Positions 42,474-50,663 of a stretch of DNA of 64,000 nucleotides are shown piece by piece. The position numbers were made by a program, and so were the translations under genes. The notes below the pieces were generated by a model. The model saw nothing but the letters and a program-made list of their open reading frames with translations, was not told the origin of the DNA and made no database searches. Source of the stretch: Phycisphaerales bacterium (lineage in GTDB: Bacteria; Planctomycetota; Phycisphaerae; Phycisphaerales; UBA1924); contig JANQQR010000007.1 of NCBI GenBank assembly GCA_028289195.1, positions 232,152 through 296,151 of the forward strand, read 5' to 3'. Numbering within the stretch: position 1 is the first letter of the stretch; each line of letters begins with the position of its first letter.

Positions 42474-43337
42474 TCAGAGCAGCACCAGCAGCACCAGGTC
42501 GTAGAGCGCATGGGTCGCGACCACGATGCCGAAGCCCCGCCAGACGTAGAGGCCCCCGAAGTAGAGCCCGGCGACCACGATCGTCAGGAACCGGGGCACG
42601 TCGAACGCACCGCTGGAAGAGGCGACGTCGTGGTAGAGCCCGAAGAGGACCGCCGCGATGACCACGCTGACGATCTTGGCCCCGGGCTCCTTCATCTTGA
42701 CGAGATCCCACAGGATCAGGTGCAGCAGCGCGATGGCCACGAGGCGGAAGACCAGCTCCTCGTAGATGCCCGCCCCGAGCGCCACGGCGACTCGCGAGAC
42801 CAGCGGCAGCTGCGAAAGGTCGGTCGCGCCGCCCTGGGAGCCGGCCATGACCAGGGCTCCGGTTGCCCCCAGCGCCGCGTCGCCCAGGGCGAGGCTGTAG
42901 ACGATCTGGGCGAGCACGATGAGCGGGAGCGTCCAGCAGATGCTCTCCAGGAACATCCACCCGAGCACCTCCGGGTGCACCTTCCACGATCGCCCGCTGA
43001 GGACGTGCCACACCAGCAGCACCACCAGCAAGACGATGCCCGGCAGGTAGAGGCTGCCGAGGCCGAAGAGCTGGAAGAACCACAGCACCATCGCCTCGGC
43101 GCGGATCATCTGGGCCGCCTGGCCCCCGGCGTCGGCCGAGTGCAGCGTGATCGCCGAGCAGACCTCGTAGAGCGCGATGAACGGCAGGAGGAACGCCAGG
43201 ACGTGCAGCGGCGTCATCGACAGCGAGGCGTAGCTGTCGGCATCGTGGGCGTGGTGATGGACCGAGGGCCTGCGCTGGCCGTTCGCGGATCCGCTGCGTC
43301 TTCCCGGCCGGGCTCCGTCCCGGCGCGTGCGTGCCAT
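42474..43337 (-). CDS. CPBP-family intramembrane metalloprotease
   Basis: 287 residues with many membrane helices. The Abi/CAAX-protease motif is 'IYEELVFRLVAIALLHL' (EExxxR), followed by 'LFGLYHDVAS' with its His, and a second His in 'VVATHALYDLV'. Cytoplasmic-membrane protein; substrate unknown. Confidence 0.85.
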   Translation of the reverse strand: MARTRRDGARPGRRSGSANGQRRPSVHHHAHDADSYASLSMTPLHVLAFLLPFIALYEVCSAITLHSADAGGQAAQMIRAEAMVLWFFQLFGLGSLYLPGIVLLVVLLVWHVLSGRSWKVHPEVLGWMFLESICWTLPLIVLAQIVYSLALGDAALGATGALVMAGSQGGATDLSQLPLVSRVAVALGAGIYEELVFRLVAIALLHLILWDLVKMKEPGAKIVSVVIAAVLFGLYHDVASSSGAFDVPRFLTIVVAGLYFGGLYVWRGFGIVVATHALYDLVLLVLL

Positions 43338-43368
43338 GGGTACAGCCTATCGGCTCGGGGCGGGGCCG

Positions 43369-43405
43369 AAAAACACACACGCCGCGGGCGATGTGCCGCG
43401 GCGTG
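43369..43405 (-). terminator. Rho-independent terminator of rpsT
   Basis: Perfect 10-bp stem CACGCCGCGG / CCGCGGCGTG, 8-base loop, then TGTGTTTTT on the minus strand, 34 bases after the rpsT stop. Confidence 0.8.
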
Positions 43406-43438
43406 CGAATGATCGTTCGATTGCGGACCGGGAGCCTG

Positions 43439-43705
43439 CTACTTCTTCATCGCCTTGACCTTGGCGTTCATGCGGCTCTTCTTGCGGGCGGCGGTGTTCT
43501 TGTGGATGACGCCCTTGGAGGCGGTCTTGTCCAGCAGCTGGGCCGCCTTGTCGTACGAGGCCTTGGCCTCGTCGTAGCTCGAGTGGATGATCTTGTCGTC
43601 CAGGTCCTTGAGCGCTTCGCGCAGCGACTTGAGGCGCCAGCGATTGCGGGCGCGGCGCGTGGCGTTCTGGCGGATTCGCTTCTTCGCTGAGACGGTGGAA
43701 GCCAT
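43439..43705 (-). CDS. rpsT: 30S ribosomal protein bS20
   Basis: 88 residues, typical size, basic and helical: 'SAKKRIRQNATRRARNRWRL', 'DKAAQLLDKTASKGVIHKNT', 'AARKKSRM'. Binds 16S rRNA. A clear terminator follows. Confidence 0.95.
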   Translation of the reverse strand: MASTVSAKKRIRQNATRRARNRWRLKSLREALKDLDDKIIHSSYDEAKASYDKAAQLLDKTASKGVIHKNTAARKKSRMNAKVKAMKK

Positions 43706-43926
43706 GAAGGGCTGCTCCTGGGCTCCGGCCCGGGTGTCCGGACGGGAACGGATCGAAAGGACGACACGATTCGGGCTCGCCGGGCCGGTTGGGGTCCCAC
43801 CACGGCCCAGAGGCCGCCCGATCCGGCGAGCCGAGCATTATCGCGGGTCCGGCGGGAATTGCAAGGGGAGCGTTCGGGTTTGCTCCCCGCGGGCCCCGTG
43901 GACCCCGCGGGAGGCCGATCCGACGC

Positions 43927-43955
43927 TTGCTGGGAGGCTCGGGGCGGGCTATCGT
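43927..43955 (+). promoter_or_regulatory. Putative tRNA-Arg promoter
   Basis: TTGCTG (43927-43932) and TATCGT (43950-43955) with a 17-base spacer, 49 bases before the tRNA. Confidence 0.45.
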
Positions 43956-44004
43956 CGCTGCTCCGCCGAAAGGCGGGACGTTCCACCCACCACAGTGGAC
44001 TGGA

Positions 44005-44078
44005 GCGGGCGTAGCTCAATTGGATAGAGCACCTGACTACGGATCAGGAGGTTAGGGGTTCGACTCCCTTCGCCCGTG
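44005..44078 (+). tRNA. tRNA-Arg (anticodon ACG)
   Basis: 74 bases with a full cloverleaf: acceptor GCGGGCG/CGCCCGT (one G-T pair), D arm with GCTC/GAGC, anticodon stem CCTGA/TCAGG with loop CTACGGA (anticodon ACG), T loop TTCGACT. CCA is not encoded. ACG is read as ICG after editing, decoding CGN. Confidence 0.95.
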
Positions 44079-44092
44079 TTGACGACGAGAAC

Positions 44093-44128
44093 ACGCCCCC
44101 GGCGGATGCCGGGGGCGTTGTCGTTTTT
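44093..44128 (+). terminator. Rho-independent terminator after tRNA-Arg
   Basis: Perfect 11-bp stem ACGCCCCCGGC / GCCGGGGGCGT with GGAT loop, then TGTCGTTTTT, 15 bases after the tRNA. Confidence 0.85.
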
Positions 44129-44170
44129 CGGGGTTCGTGCGCGCGGTGCCGCAGGACGGGTCGCGTCGAG

Positions 44171-45490
44171 TCAGGGTGACTCGGTCACGAGGAACGGCAC
44201 GTTGGCCGTTGCCGCCCATGTGCCGTCGCGCACGTACACGAACACGCGATACGCGCCCGGGCTCGAAGGCGTCCGGAATGTCGCCGACCCGGCGTCCGTG
44301 GTGAAGCGCTCGATCTCCGGCGGCGCTTCCTCGCGATCGCCACCGGCGCGCCGGTCGGTCGTCTCGGCCCGGATCACCCATTCGAAGCTGAGCGGATCGC
44401 CGTCGGGGTCCTGCGCATCAATCGACGCGCGAACCTCCTGGCCCGGGCCAACGCCCAGCGGGTCGAAGTCCACCTCGATCGAGTCCATCAGGCGCGGCGC
44501 GCTGCTGGCGGGCTCGACGCCCCACAGGCGCTGCAGCGTCTCGATCGACTGGAGCGGCGTCCCGTCGCTGAGGAACATGCCGAACCACGTCGCGGTGCGC
44601 TCCTGCTTGAAGCCCCACTTGAACGCGTAGCCGCCGAGGCTGAGCGCCGATCCCGCGACCGTCGACTCGTAGTTCTCGAGTATGAACTCCGCTTTCTCAG
44701 TCGAGGTCTGCTCCTTCTCGGCGCCCCAGGGTGTCGTGGGCATCTCCCAGTGGCCGACCGGCCCGTACTCGGCGACGATGAACGGCTTGTCGACGCCCTG
44801 CGCCTCGACGCCCTGTGCGAGCACCTTCAGGCCCCCGTAGCTGTTCACGCCGATGATGTCGACATCCGGGCACCAGCGCGCCGCGTCGGCGCCCTTGTCG
44901 TCGCCGATGCCCGCGAGCACGATCATCGTGGGGTGGTGCGGGTCGATGGACTTCACGAGCTTCGCCGCGTCGTTGAGCGCGCTGAAGACGACCTCGCGAT
45001 CGTCGACGTCGATCTCGACCTCATTGCCGAGCCCCCAGAGCAGGATCGCGGGGTGGTCCTTGTGGCGCTCGACGAACGCCCGCAGCCTGTCGAGCTGGGC
45101 GCGCACAGCGCCCGCGTCCGTGTAGTCGAAGCCGGCACGCGGGTGCTCCATCCAGTAGCCCGCCGCCACGCTGAGGCCGAGGCGGTGCGCGTGATCGAGC
45201 AGCGGGCGCTCGACGCCGTCGTCGCCGATGCGCGTCTCGTCGAGCTGCTCGGCGCCCCACGTGCGGAACGAGTTGCCGCCGATCTTCGGCAGCGTCGTGA
45301 AGTCGTAGTCGCCGCCCACGCCGCGCACGAAATACGGGGATCCGTCCCGGAGCAGTTGATACCCCTCGGCCGTCTTGCGCACCTCGACGGTGAGAGGCCC
45401 GGCCGGAGAGCCCGTGTCCTTTGCGCAACCGGACGCCGGTACGAGCAGCAGCGCGCCTACGGCGATCACCCAGGAAAGGCTCAGCTTCAC
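44171..45490 (-). CDS. Secreted glycoside hydrolase-like lipoprotein (GH2 TIM-barrel type)
   Basis: 439 residues from GTG 45490, supported by GAGGGG upstream and a lipoprotein signal 'LSWVIAVGALLLVPASGCAK'. The TIM-barrel region has 'GGNSFRTWG', acid/base Glu in 'LLWGLGNEVEIDVDD' and the likely nucleophile in 'PFIVAEYGPVGHW'. The C-terminal 90 residues are an Ig-like domain ('DPDGDPLSFEWVI'). Glycan substrate unknown. Confidence 0.8.
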   Translation of the reverse strand: MKLSLSWVIAVGALLLVPASGCAKDTGSPAGPLTVEVRKTAEGYQLLRDGSPYFVRGVGGDYDFTTLPKIGGNSFRTWGAEQLDETRIGDDGVERPLLDHAHRLGLSVAAGYWMEHPRAGFDYTDAGAVRAQLDRLRAFVERHKDHPAILLWGLGNEVEIDVDDREVVFSALNDAAKLVKSIDPHHPTMIVLAGIGDDKGADAARWCPDVDIIGVNSYGGLKVLAQGVEAQGVDKPFIVAEYGPVGHWEMPTTPWGAEKEQTSTEKAEFILENYESTVAGSALSLGGYAFKWGFKQERTATWFGMFLSDGTPLQSIETLQRLWGVEPASSAPRLMDSIEVDFDPLGVGPGQEVRASIDAQDPDGDPLSFEWVIRAETTDRRAGGDREEAPPEIERFTTDAGSATFRTPSSPGAYRVFVYVRDGTWAATANVPFLVTESP

Positions 45491-45563
45491 GACGTCGTCC
45501 CCTCTTCGGACACAGCCGGTGCGGCGGGCGTTGGGCCCGGCGCGGACGACGCGCAGGGCCGGG

Positions 45564-47630
45564 CTACTTCTCCACGTTGCCCGCCGGGTTCGAGTGCGTG
45601 TTGATGGTAGCCGCGTCGACCGGGAGGCCGGTGAGGTTGCCCGCGGCAACCGAGACGCCGCCGAGAACCCCGAAGGTAGCGGTGTTCTGCTGGACGACGT
45701 TCTGTGTGCCGTCTACACGGATCCCGCCAAGGTTGGCCGAGCAGTGATTGCCCTGGATCACTCCGTCGTTTGCGTCGGCGAGGCACCAGATGCCGTACTC
45801 GCCGTTCCCTGAGCAGACGCTGTCGCGGATGGTCCCGCCGACCGCGTTCCCGACGGAGATGCCCTGGAACGCGTTGTCCACGCAGCGCACCCACCGGAAG
45901 GTCGGGGTCTTCGTGCTCGGGTCCGACCCGCCGAACACGACGCCGCTCTCGTTGCCGTTGGCCGACACATCGAGCAACTCCGCGTCCACGTCGAGCGTGT
46001 AGACGCCACGCCCGACGTTGCCATTGGCTGCCGCCTGCTCGAGCCTGAAGGGGTCGAGCGGGAGGCCGGCGATGTCGACCACGTGGAAGCCGTCGCCGGA
46101 GTTGCCGCTGGCCTGGGAAACACGGACCCAGCACGAGGAGTTCTCGGAGCGGAAGCCGTCTGAGCCGTTCTTGTTGAACGTGCCCCCGGTGACCTGCATC
46201 GCGCCCCCGATGACAACCGTGCCGCCCCCACCGTTGGAGTTGCAGTTGTTGTCGATGCCGCAGCCCGAAGCGTCGATGGCGCGGAGGCCGTCGAGCGTGT
46301 TGGTCGAGAGCTGGCAGCCCTCTAGGTCGAAGCGGAACGGGCCGTTGGTCTGGTTCCAGTTGAAATGGACGCCGTGGGCGCCGTTGCCGGACGATGTGCA
46401 GGCGTCCATCTCGACCACGATCTCGTCGTCAACGGAGCCGGCGTCGGGCAGGACGTGCACGCCGCTGTCGCCGTTGCTGTGGATGATGCAGTCTTCCATG
46501 TGTATGGCGATGTACTTGATGGGCCCGCCTTTGACCTTCTTGCCGTCGCCGCCGTTGGTGTGCATCGATCCGTTCGTCAGGCGTGCGTTCGAAATGCCAC
46601 CTACGGAGTTGTGTGTGGTGACGACGCCGTCGAGGCCGTTGCTGCTGGCGTCGAAACCGTCCATCGACAGCGAGACATTGGTGTCCGGATGCGGATGCAG
46701 GAAGCTGATCCCGTTGCCGGAGTTGCCCAGCGCATCGACGACCTCGAGCTCGAACTTGTAGGTGCCCGGCGTCTGCGTCTCGGCGTCCACACCGTTGAGC
46801 GTGTGCGACGAGACGATGCAGCGCACCATCGTGATTCGCGCGGTCGCGGTGCCGGAGCCTCCAACGAACGCCCGCGGGTGCACGAGCGCGCCGTTGCCCA
46901 TGCAGTCTGAGGCGTTGAGGTCCTCGAGCCGGACGTCGTGGTAGTTGACGATGCGCACCGCGTCGCCGCCGCACTGGCTGACGCTGTTCCAGGTGTTGAG
47001 CTTCCTGCAGACGTAGGAGCCAGACAGCGCCGCGACCGTCTCGATGCCGTCGCCGCCGCAGCCGCGCACGACCAGGCCTGTGCAGTGGGCAACGCGGTTA
47101 TCGACGACGTGGACGCCGTCGCCCCCGCAGTTGGTGACGTGGAGCCCGGAGACGGCGACGCGATCGGCGCCCTCGAGGTGCACGCCGCTGCCCCCGGCGC
47201 CGCTGATCGGCGAGATGATGTTCTGCGGGTGGCCGCTGCAGATCTCGATGGTCTCGTCGTGGCCGACGCCGTCGGTGTAGTGGATGCCGTCGAGCGAGCC
47301 GGGCCCGAGCCGGATCGGGAACCCGTTGGAGACGATGCAGACGTAGTACTCGCCCGGGGGGAGGCCGTTGAGGCTGATCTGGATGCCGTGGTCGCCGGCG
47401 CCGACGGAGAGTTCCTCGGTCATGAAGTAGACGCCGGGCTCGGTGATCAGATGGACGGCGCCCGGGCCGGCCGGGACATCCGAGAGGGGCGTCCACGGCT
47501 GCACATCGTCGAGCGTCTTCATGGTCGGCGCGACTGGGCCGGCGGGCGGCGCGAGGTCGCCGGCCGTGCAGACGCAGGTCATGGGCGAGAGGAGAGCGGC
47601 ACAGATCGTTGCGCGAGCGGGGATGTTCAT
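45564..47630 (-). CDS. Right-handed parallel beta-helix secreted protein, paralogue 1
   Basis: 688 residues. Signal peptide ('ATICAALLSPMTCVCTAG'), then the group signature 'DLAPPAGPVAPTMKTL'. The rest is a long series of beta-helix turns with recurrent 'GGDGVHVV', 'NSGNGISFL' and 'NSGDGFHVV' units. It ends 'INTHSNPAGNVEK', like paralogue 4. No CTERM tag. Probably surface or extracellular; function unknown. Confidence 0.8.
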   Translation of the reverse strand: MNIPARATICAALLSPMTCVCTAGDLAPPAGPVAPTMKTLDDVQPWTPLSDVPAGPGAVHLITEPGVYFMTEELSVGAGDHGIQISLNGLPPGEYYVCIVSNGFPIRLGPGSLDGIHYTDGVGHDETIEICSGHPQNIISPISGAGGSGVHLEGADRVAVSGLHVTNCGGDGVHVVDNRVAHCTGLVVRGCGGDGIETVAALSGSYVCRKLNTWNSVSQCGGDAVRIVNYHDVRLEDLNASDCMGNGALVHPRAFVGGSGTATARITMVRCIVSSHTLNGVDAETQTPGTYKFELEVVDALGNSGNGISFLHPHPDTNVSLSMDGFDASSNGLDGVVTTHNSVGGISNARLTNGSMHTNGGDGKKVKGGPIKYIAIHMEDCIIHSNGDSGVHVLPDAGSVDDEIVVEMDACTSSGNGAHGVHFNWNQTNGPFRFDLEGCQLSTNTLDGLRAIDASGCGIDNNCNSNGGGGTVVIGGAMQVTGGTFNKNGSDGFRSENSSCWVRVSQASGNSGDGFHVVDIAGLPLDPFRLEQAAANGNVGRGVYTLDVDAELLDVSANGNESGVVFGGSDPSTKTPTFRWVRCVDNAFQGISVGNAVGGTIRDSVCSGNGEYGIWCLADANDGVIQGNHCSANLGGIRVDGTQNVVQQNTATFGVLGGVSVAAGNLTGLPVDAATINTHSNPAGNVEK

Positions 47631-47730
47631 CGTGATTCCTTGCGGGGTGGTCAGAGACTGATCGCGCCCGCCCGGAATCCGTCCGGTTCACTGTCGGGGC
47701 ACGGGGGCGGTCGAGCAAGCGGTTTCGTGG

Positions 47731-49053
47731 CTAGTGGCTGAAATTCGCCCAGGGATCGACGCTCCCCAGGTTGCTCGCGGCAGCGCTCCCGCTCACCGCG
47801 GCGCCCCCCGCTCCCGCGAGGCTCAGGATGGCTCCGTATCGGTTGTTGACGACGATCTCGTAGTTCGTGCTGTTGAACTTGGCGCTGTTGCGGAGGATCA
47901 GGTTGCGATCACCGACCACGTGTAGCCCGAGGGGATTGTTGAGCACCACGTTGTTCTCGATCCGGTTGCCCTCGTCCTCGACGCGGATACCGGTCAGCCC
48001 GTTGGACTCGCAGACGTTGCCCTCCACGAGGCAGTGCTTCAACGCGAGGATCCCGTGACCCGTGTTGTCGCCCGACGTGCAGCCGGAGATCACGGAGGTG
48101 AACTCGCCATCGAACAGGGGCGGCGTGCGCGTCTCGATTCCGTTCAGCGAATTCTCTCGCGCGACACAGTTCTTCACGATCGAGTTGGGATCGATCAGGA
48201 TCCCCTCCTCGCGGTTCTGCCACGAAGTGCAGTCAACGACAAGGCATCCCTTGGTCGTTCGTATCCCCGCGAGATCGTTGGCGTCCGCTGAGCAGAGCGC
48301 CATCGCTGATCCCGAGAGAATCAGGAACCCGTAGCCGCCGTTGAGGAACATCGCGCAGCTCTCGAGCGAGCACGAGCTGCCGCAGTGGACGCCGTGGCTC
48401 GTGTTCTCGGAGCCGCGGCACGCGGTGATCGACGTGAAACTGCCGGCAAAGAAACCCACGCCTCCGTTCGATTTGGCCGTGCATCGGTCCAGGACGGAGT
48501 TGCTGCCCACGTCAAAGCCCGAATCGCCGCTGCCCTCCACCGCGCAGTTCAGGATGTGGCACTGCCCGCCGATGCGGATGCCGAAGCCGCCGCAGCCGGA
48601 GACTCGCACGTCCTGGACCATGCAGTTGTCGCCGATCGCCGGCAGGTCGATCCCGCTGCCACCGAACCCGGTGATCGAACCGTTGAGGATGCGGATGTTC
48701 CGCGCCGAGCCGTGGGAGGCCACGATCCCGTTGAGAGATCCCGAATCGAATCCCCGGATCTCGAATCCGTTGAGATCGAGCGTCACGTCGTCTGCGGCGA
48801 TCTCGATCGCCGACTCGGCCAGAATCACCGTCAGGTTGCCCCGGAGGTAGTACGAGCCCGACGAGGTGATCTTGAACACGCTGTCGGCGTCGCCGGGCGT
48901 GTTGTCGGCGTTGATCATGATCCGCGGCTCGACGTCGACGAGGGTCTTGAGCGTCGGCGCGACGGGTCCCGCGGGCGGGGTGAGGTTGCCGGCGTGCGCC
49001 GACATCCCGCACGCCACAAACACACAAAGCCCCACGATGCACAGATTCCGCAT
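47731..49053 (-). CDS. Right-handed parallel beta-helix secreted protein, paralogue 2
   Basis: 440 residues. Signal peptide 'CIVGLCVFVACGMSAHAG', then 'NLTPPAGPVAPTLKTLVDVE' and 'NTPGDADSVFKITSSGSYYL'. Beta-helix turns follow ('GDSGFDVGS', 'GIRTTKGCLVV', 'NRIENNVVLNN'). It ends with 'SVDPWANFSH', a tail shared with paralogue 3. Closely related to its neighbour, so probably a tandem duplicate. Confidence 0.8.
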   Translation of the reverse strand: MRNLCIVGLCVFVACGMSAHAGNLTPPAGPVAPTLKTLVDVEPRIMINADNTPGDADSVFKITSSGSYYLRGNLTVILAESAIEIAADDVTLDLNGFEIRGFDSGSLNGIVASHGSARNIRILNGSITGFGGSGIDLPAIGDNCMVQDVRVSGCGGFGIRIGGQCHILNCAVEGSGDSGFDVGSNSVLDRCTAKSNGGVGFFAGSFTSITACRGSENTSHGVHCGSSCSLESCAMFLNGGYGFLILSGSAMALCSADANDLAGIRTTKGCLVVDCTSWQNREEGILIDPNSIVKNCVARENSLNGIETRTPPLFDGEFTSVISGCTSGDNTGHGILALKHCLVEGNVCESNGLTGIRVEDEGNRIENNVVLNNPLGLHVVGDRNLILRNSAKFNSTNYEIVVNNRYGAILSLAGAGGAAVSGSAAASNLGSVDPWANFSH

Positions 49054-49072
49054 TCCAGTTCCTCTCAGAGTT

Positions 49073-50254
49073 TCAATAGGCGAAGTTCGCCCATGGGTCA
49101 GACGTCAGCAGGGTCCCGGGCGCGGCGTTGCCGTTGGCCGGTGCCGCGCCGAGCGCCGTGACGTCGATGATGGGCCCGTAGCGATTGCTGGCAACGATCG
49201 AGTAGTTGATGTTGTTGCCCTCGGCGGCGTTGCGCAGGATCAGGTTGCCCGTTCCGTCGATATCGATGCCCACGTCCGCGTTCGCCGAGACGTTCCCTTC
49301 GATGCGATTCGCCCGTCCCGTGACCAGGATGCCCGCGCCCGCTACCAGCCCGTTCACTTCACAGACGTTGTTCAGCAGGTAGCAGCCCCCGGATGCCGCC
49401 ATCCCATTGCCGAACTGCGAGTATGCGATGCAGTTCGCGACCGCGGTGTTGGTCAGCAAGTACCCGTTTGACGTGTTCAACAGCGCCGAGCACTCGACCA
49501 GAACGCTGGCGATGGCGCTGAATCCATGGTTGCCGTTGCTTTCTGACACGCAGCCCCGAACAATCGAACCGAAACTCACCGAGATCCCATTGGATCCGTT
49601 GAGCTGCGCGACGCAACCGGAGAGTGTGCTGTAGCTGCCGCCCAGAATCCCCGTCTGGTCGTTCTCGCTCGCCGCGCAGCGCTCGAAGACAGCGTGGCCG
49701 TCCTCGGCCGAGAAACCGTTGATGCCGTTCCCGATCGCGACACAATCCGAAATCACGAAATCGGATCCGAACCTGAAGCCCGAGTCCATGCAGTCGCTCA
49801 CTCTGACGTTGTCGAGCCTCCCCGACCGGGATTCGTCCAGGTAGATTCCGCGCATCCCGACCCCGCGGATGACCCCATTGCTGATCCGGGTGTTCTGCAG
49901 CCCCGCCGATTCGCCTGTGATGCCGTGGAGCGAGAGAAGGCTGATCCCGCGTATCGCGAATCCGTTGAGATCGATGGTCACGTCGTTCGCCGCGATCTCG
50001 ATGCCGGACTTGCCCGTCGGCACCGAGACGTTGCCCACGAGGTAGTACGACCCCGACGAAGCGATCCGGAACACGCTGTCGGCATCGCCGGGCGTGTTGG
50101 TCGGGTTGATGACGGTCCGCGGCTCGACCTCCACGAGCGTCTTCATCGTCGGGGCCACCGGGCCGGCCGGTGGGGTGAGGTCGCCGGCGAACGACGGGAA
50201 CGACACCACCGCTCCGATCGCGATCGCTGCGAACGTGCCCGATCTGTTGGTCAT
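49073..50254 (-). CDS. Right-handed parallel beta-helix secreted protein, paralogue 3
   Basis: 393 residues from ATG 50254. Signal peptide 'FAAIAIGAVVSFPSFAG', then 'DLTPPAGPVAPTMKTLVEVE' and 'NTPGDADSVFRIASSGSYYL', almost the same as paralogue 2. The tail is 'TSDPWANFAY'. Gap to paralogue 2 is 19 bases, so the two may be co-transcribed. Confidence 0.8.
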   Translation of the reverse strand: MTNRSGTFAAIAIGAVVSFPSFAGDLTPPAGPVAPTMKTLVEVEPRTVINPTNTPGDADSVFRIASSGSYYLVGNVSVPTGKSGIEIAANDVTIDLNGFAIRGISLLSLHGITGESAGLQNTRISNGVIRGVGMRGIYLDESRSGRLDNVRVSDCMDSGFRFGSDFVISDCVAIGNGINGFSAEDGHAVFERCAASENDQTGILGGSYSTLSGCVAQLNGSNGISVSFGSIVRGCVSESNGNHGFSAIASVLVECSALLNTSNGYLLTNTAVANCIAYSQFGNGMAASGGCYLLNNVCEVNGLVAGAGILVTGRANRIEGNVSANADVGIDIDGTGNLILRNAAEGNNINYSIVASNRYGPIIDVTALGAAPANGNAAPGTLLTSDPWANFAY

Positions 50255-50398
50255 CGCATCCCTCTCCTGGGCGCATCGGCGTTCGCCCCGGAAACCCACC
50301 TCGATTGTGCCATGGATCCTCGGGCGTGCAACGCGCGGGCGGGCATTGGCGTACCGTTTCGGCTTCAACTCACGCAAAGACACGCCCCGGAGGCCCCC

Positions 50399-50656
50399 AT
50401 GCCCAGCCCATTTTCGATGCTCGCCTGGATCGGGATGGCGGTTCTGCTCGGCGCCTACTTCCGGCGCGAGACGCTGCCACCGATGACGTACGCGGCGCTG
50501 AACCTCGTCGCCGGCCTGCTGATCGCGCCGGTGTGCTGGGAGCAGCGCGCCTGGCCGCCCTTTGCGCTGCAGCTGGCGTGGGCCGCGATCGCGGTGCGCG
50601 ACCTGGTGCGCGCGATGAGGGCGCCGCGCCCGAGCACTCAGGCGGACACCGACTAG
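50399..50656 (+). CDS. CBU_0592-like small membrane protein (85 aa)
   Basis: Starts at 50399 with GGAGG six bases upstream. Three hydrophobic segments ('MLAWIGMAVLLGAYF', 'LNLVAGLLIAPVCWEQ', 'FALQLAWAAIAVRDLV') match the CBU_0592-like pattern. It is inserted on the plus strand between two minus-strand beta-helix genes. Function unknown. Confidence 0.65.
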   Translation: MPSPFSMLAWIGMAVLLGAYFRRETLPPMTYAALNLVAGLLIAPVCWEQRAWPPFALQLAWAAIAVRDLVRAMRAPRPSTQADTD

Positions 50657-50663
50657 CACTCCA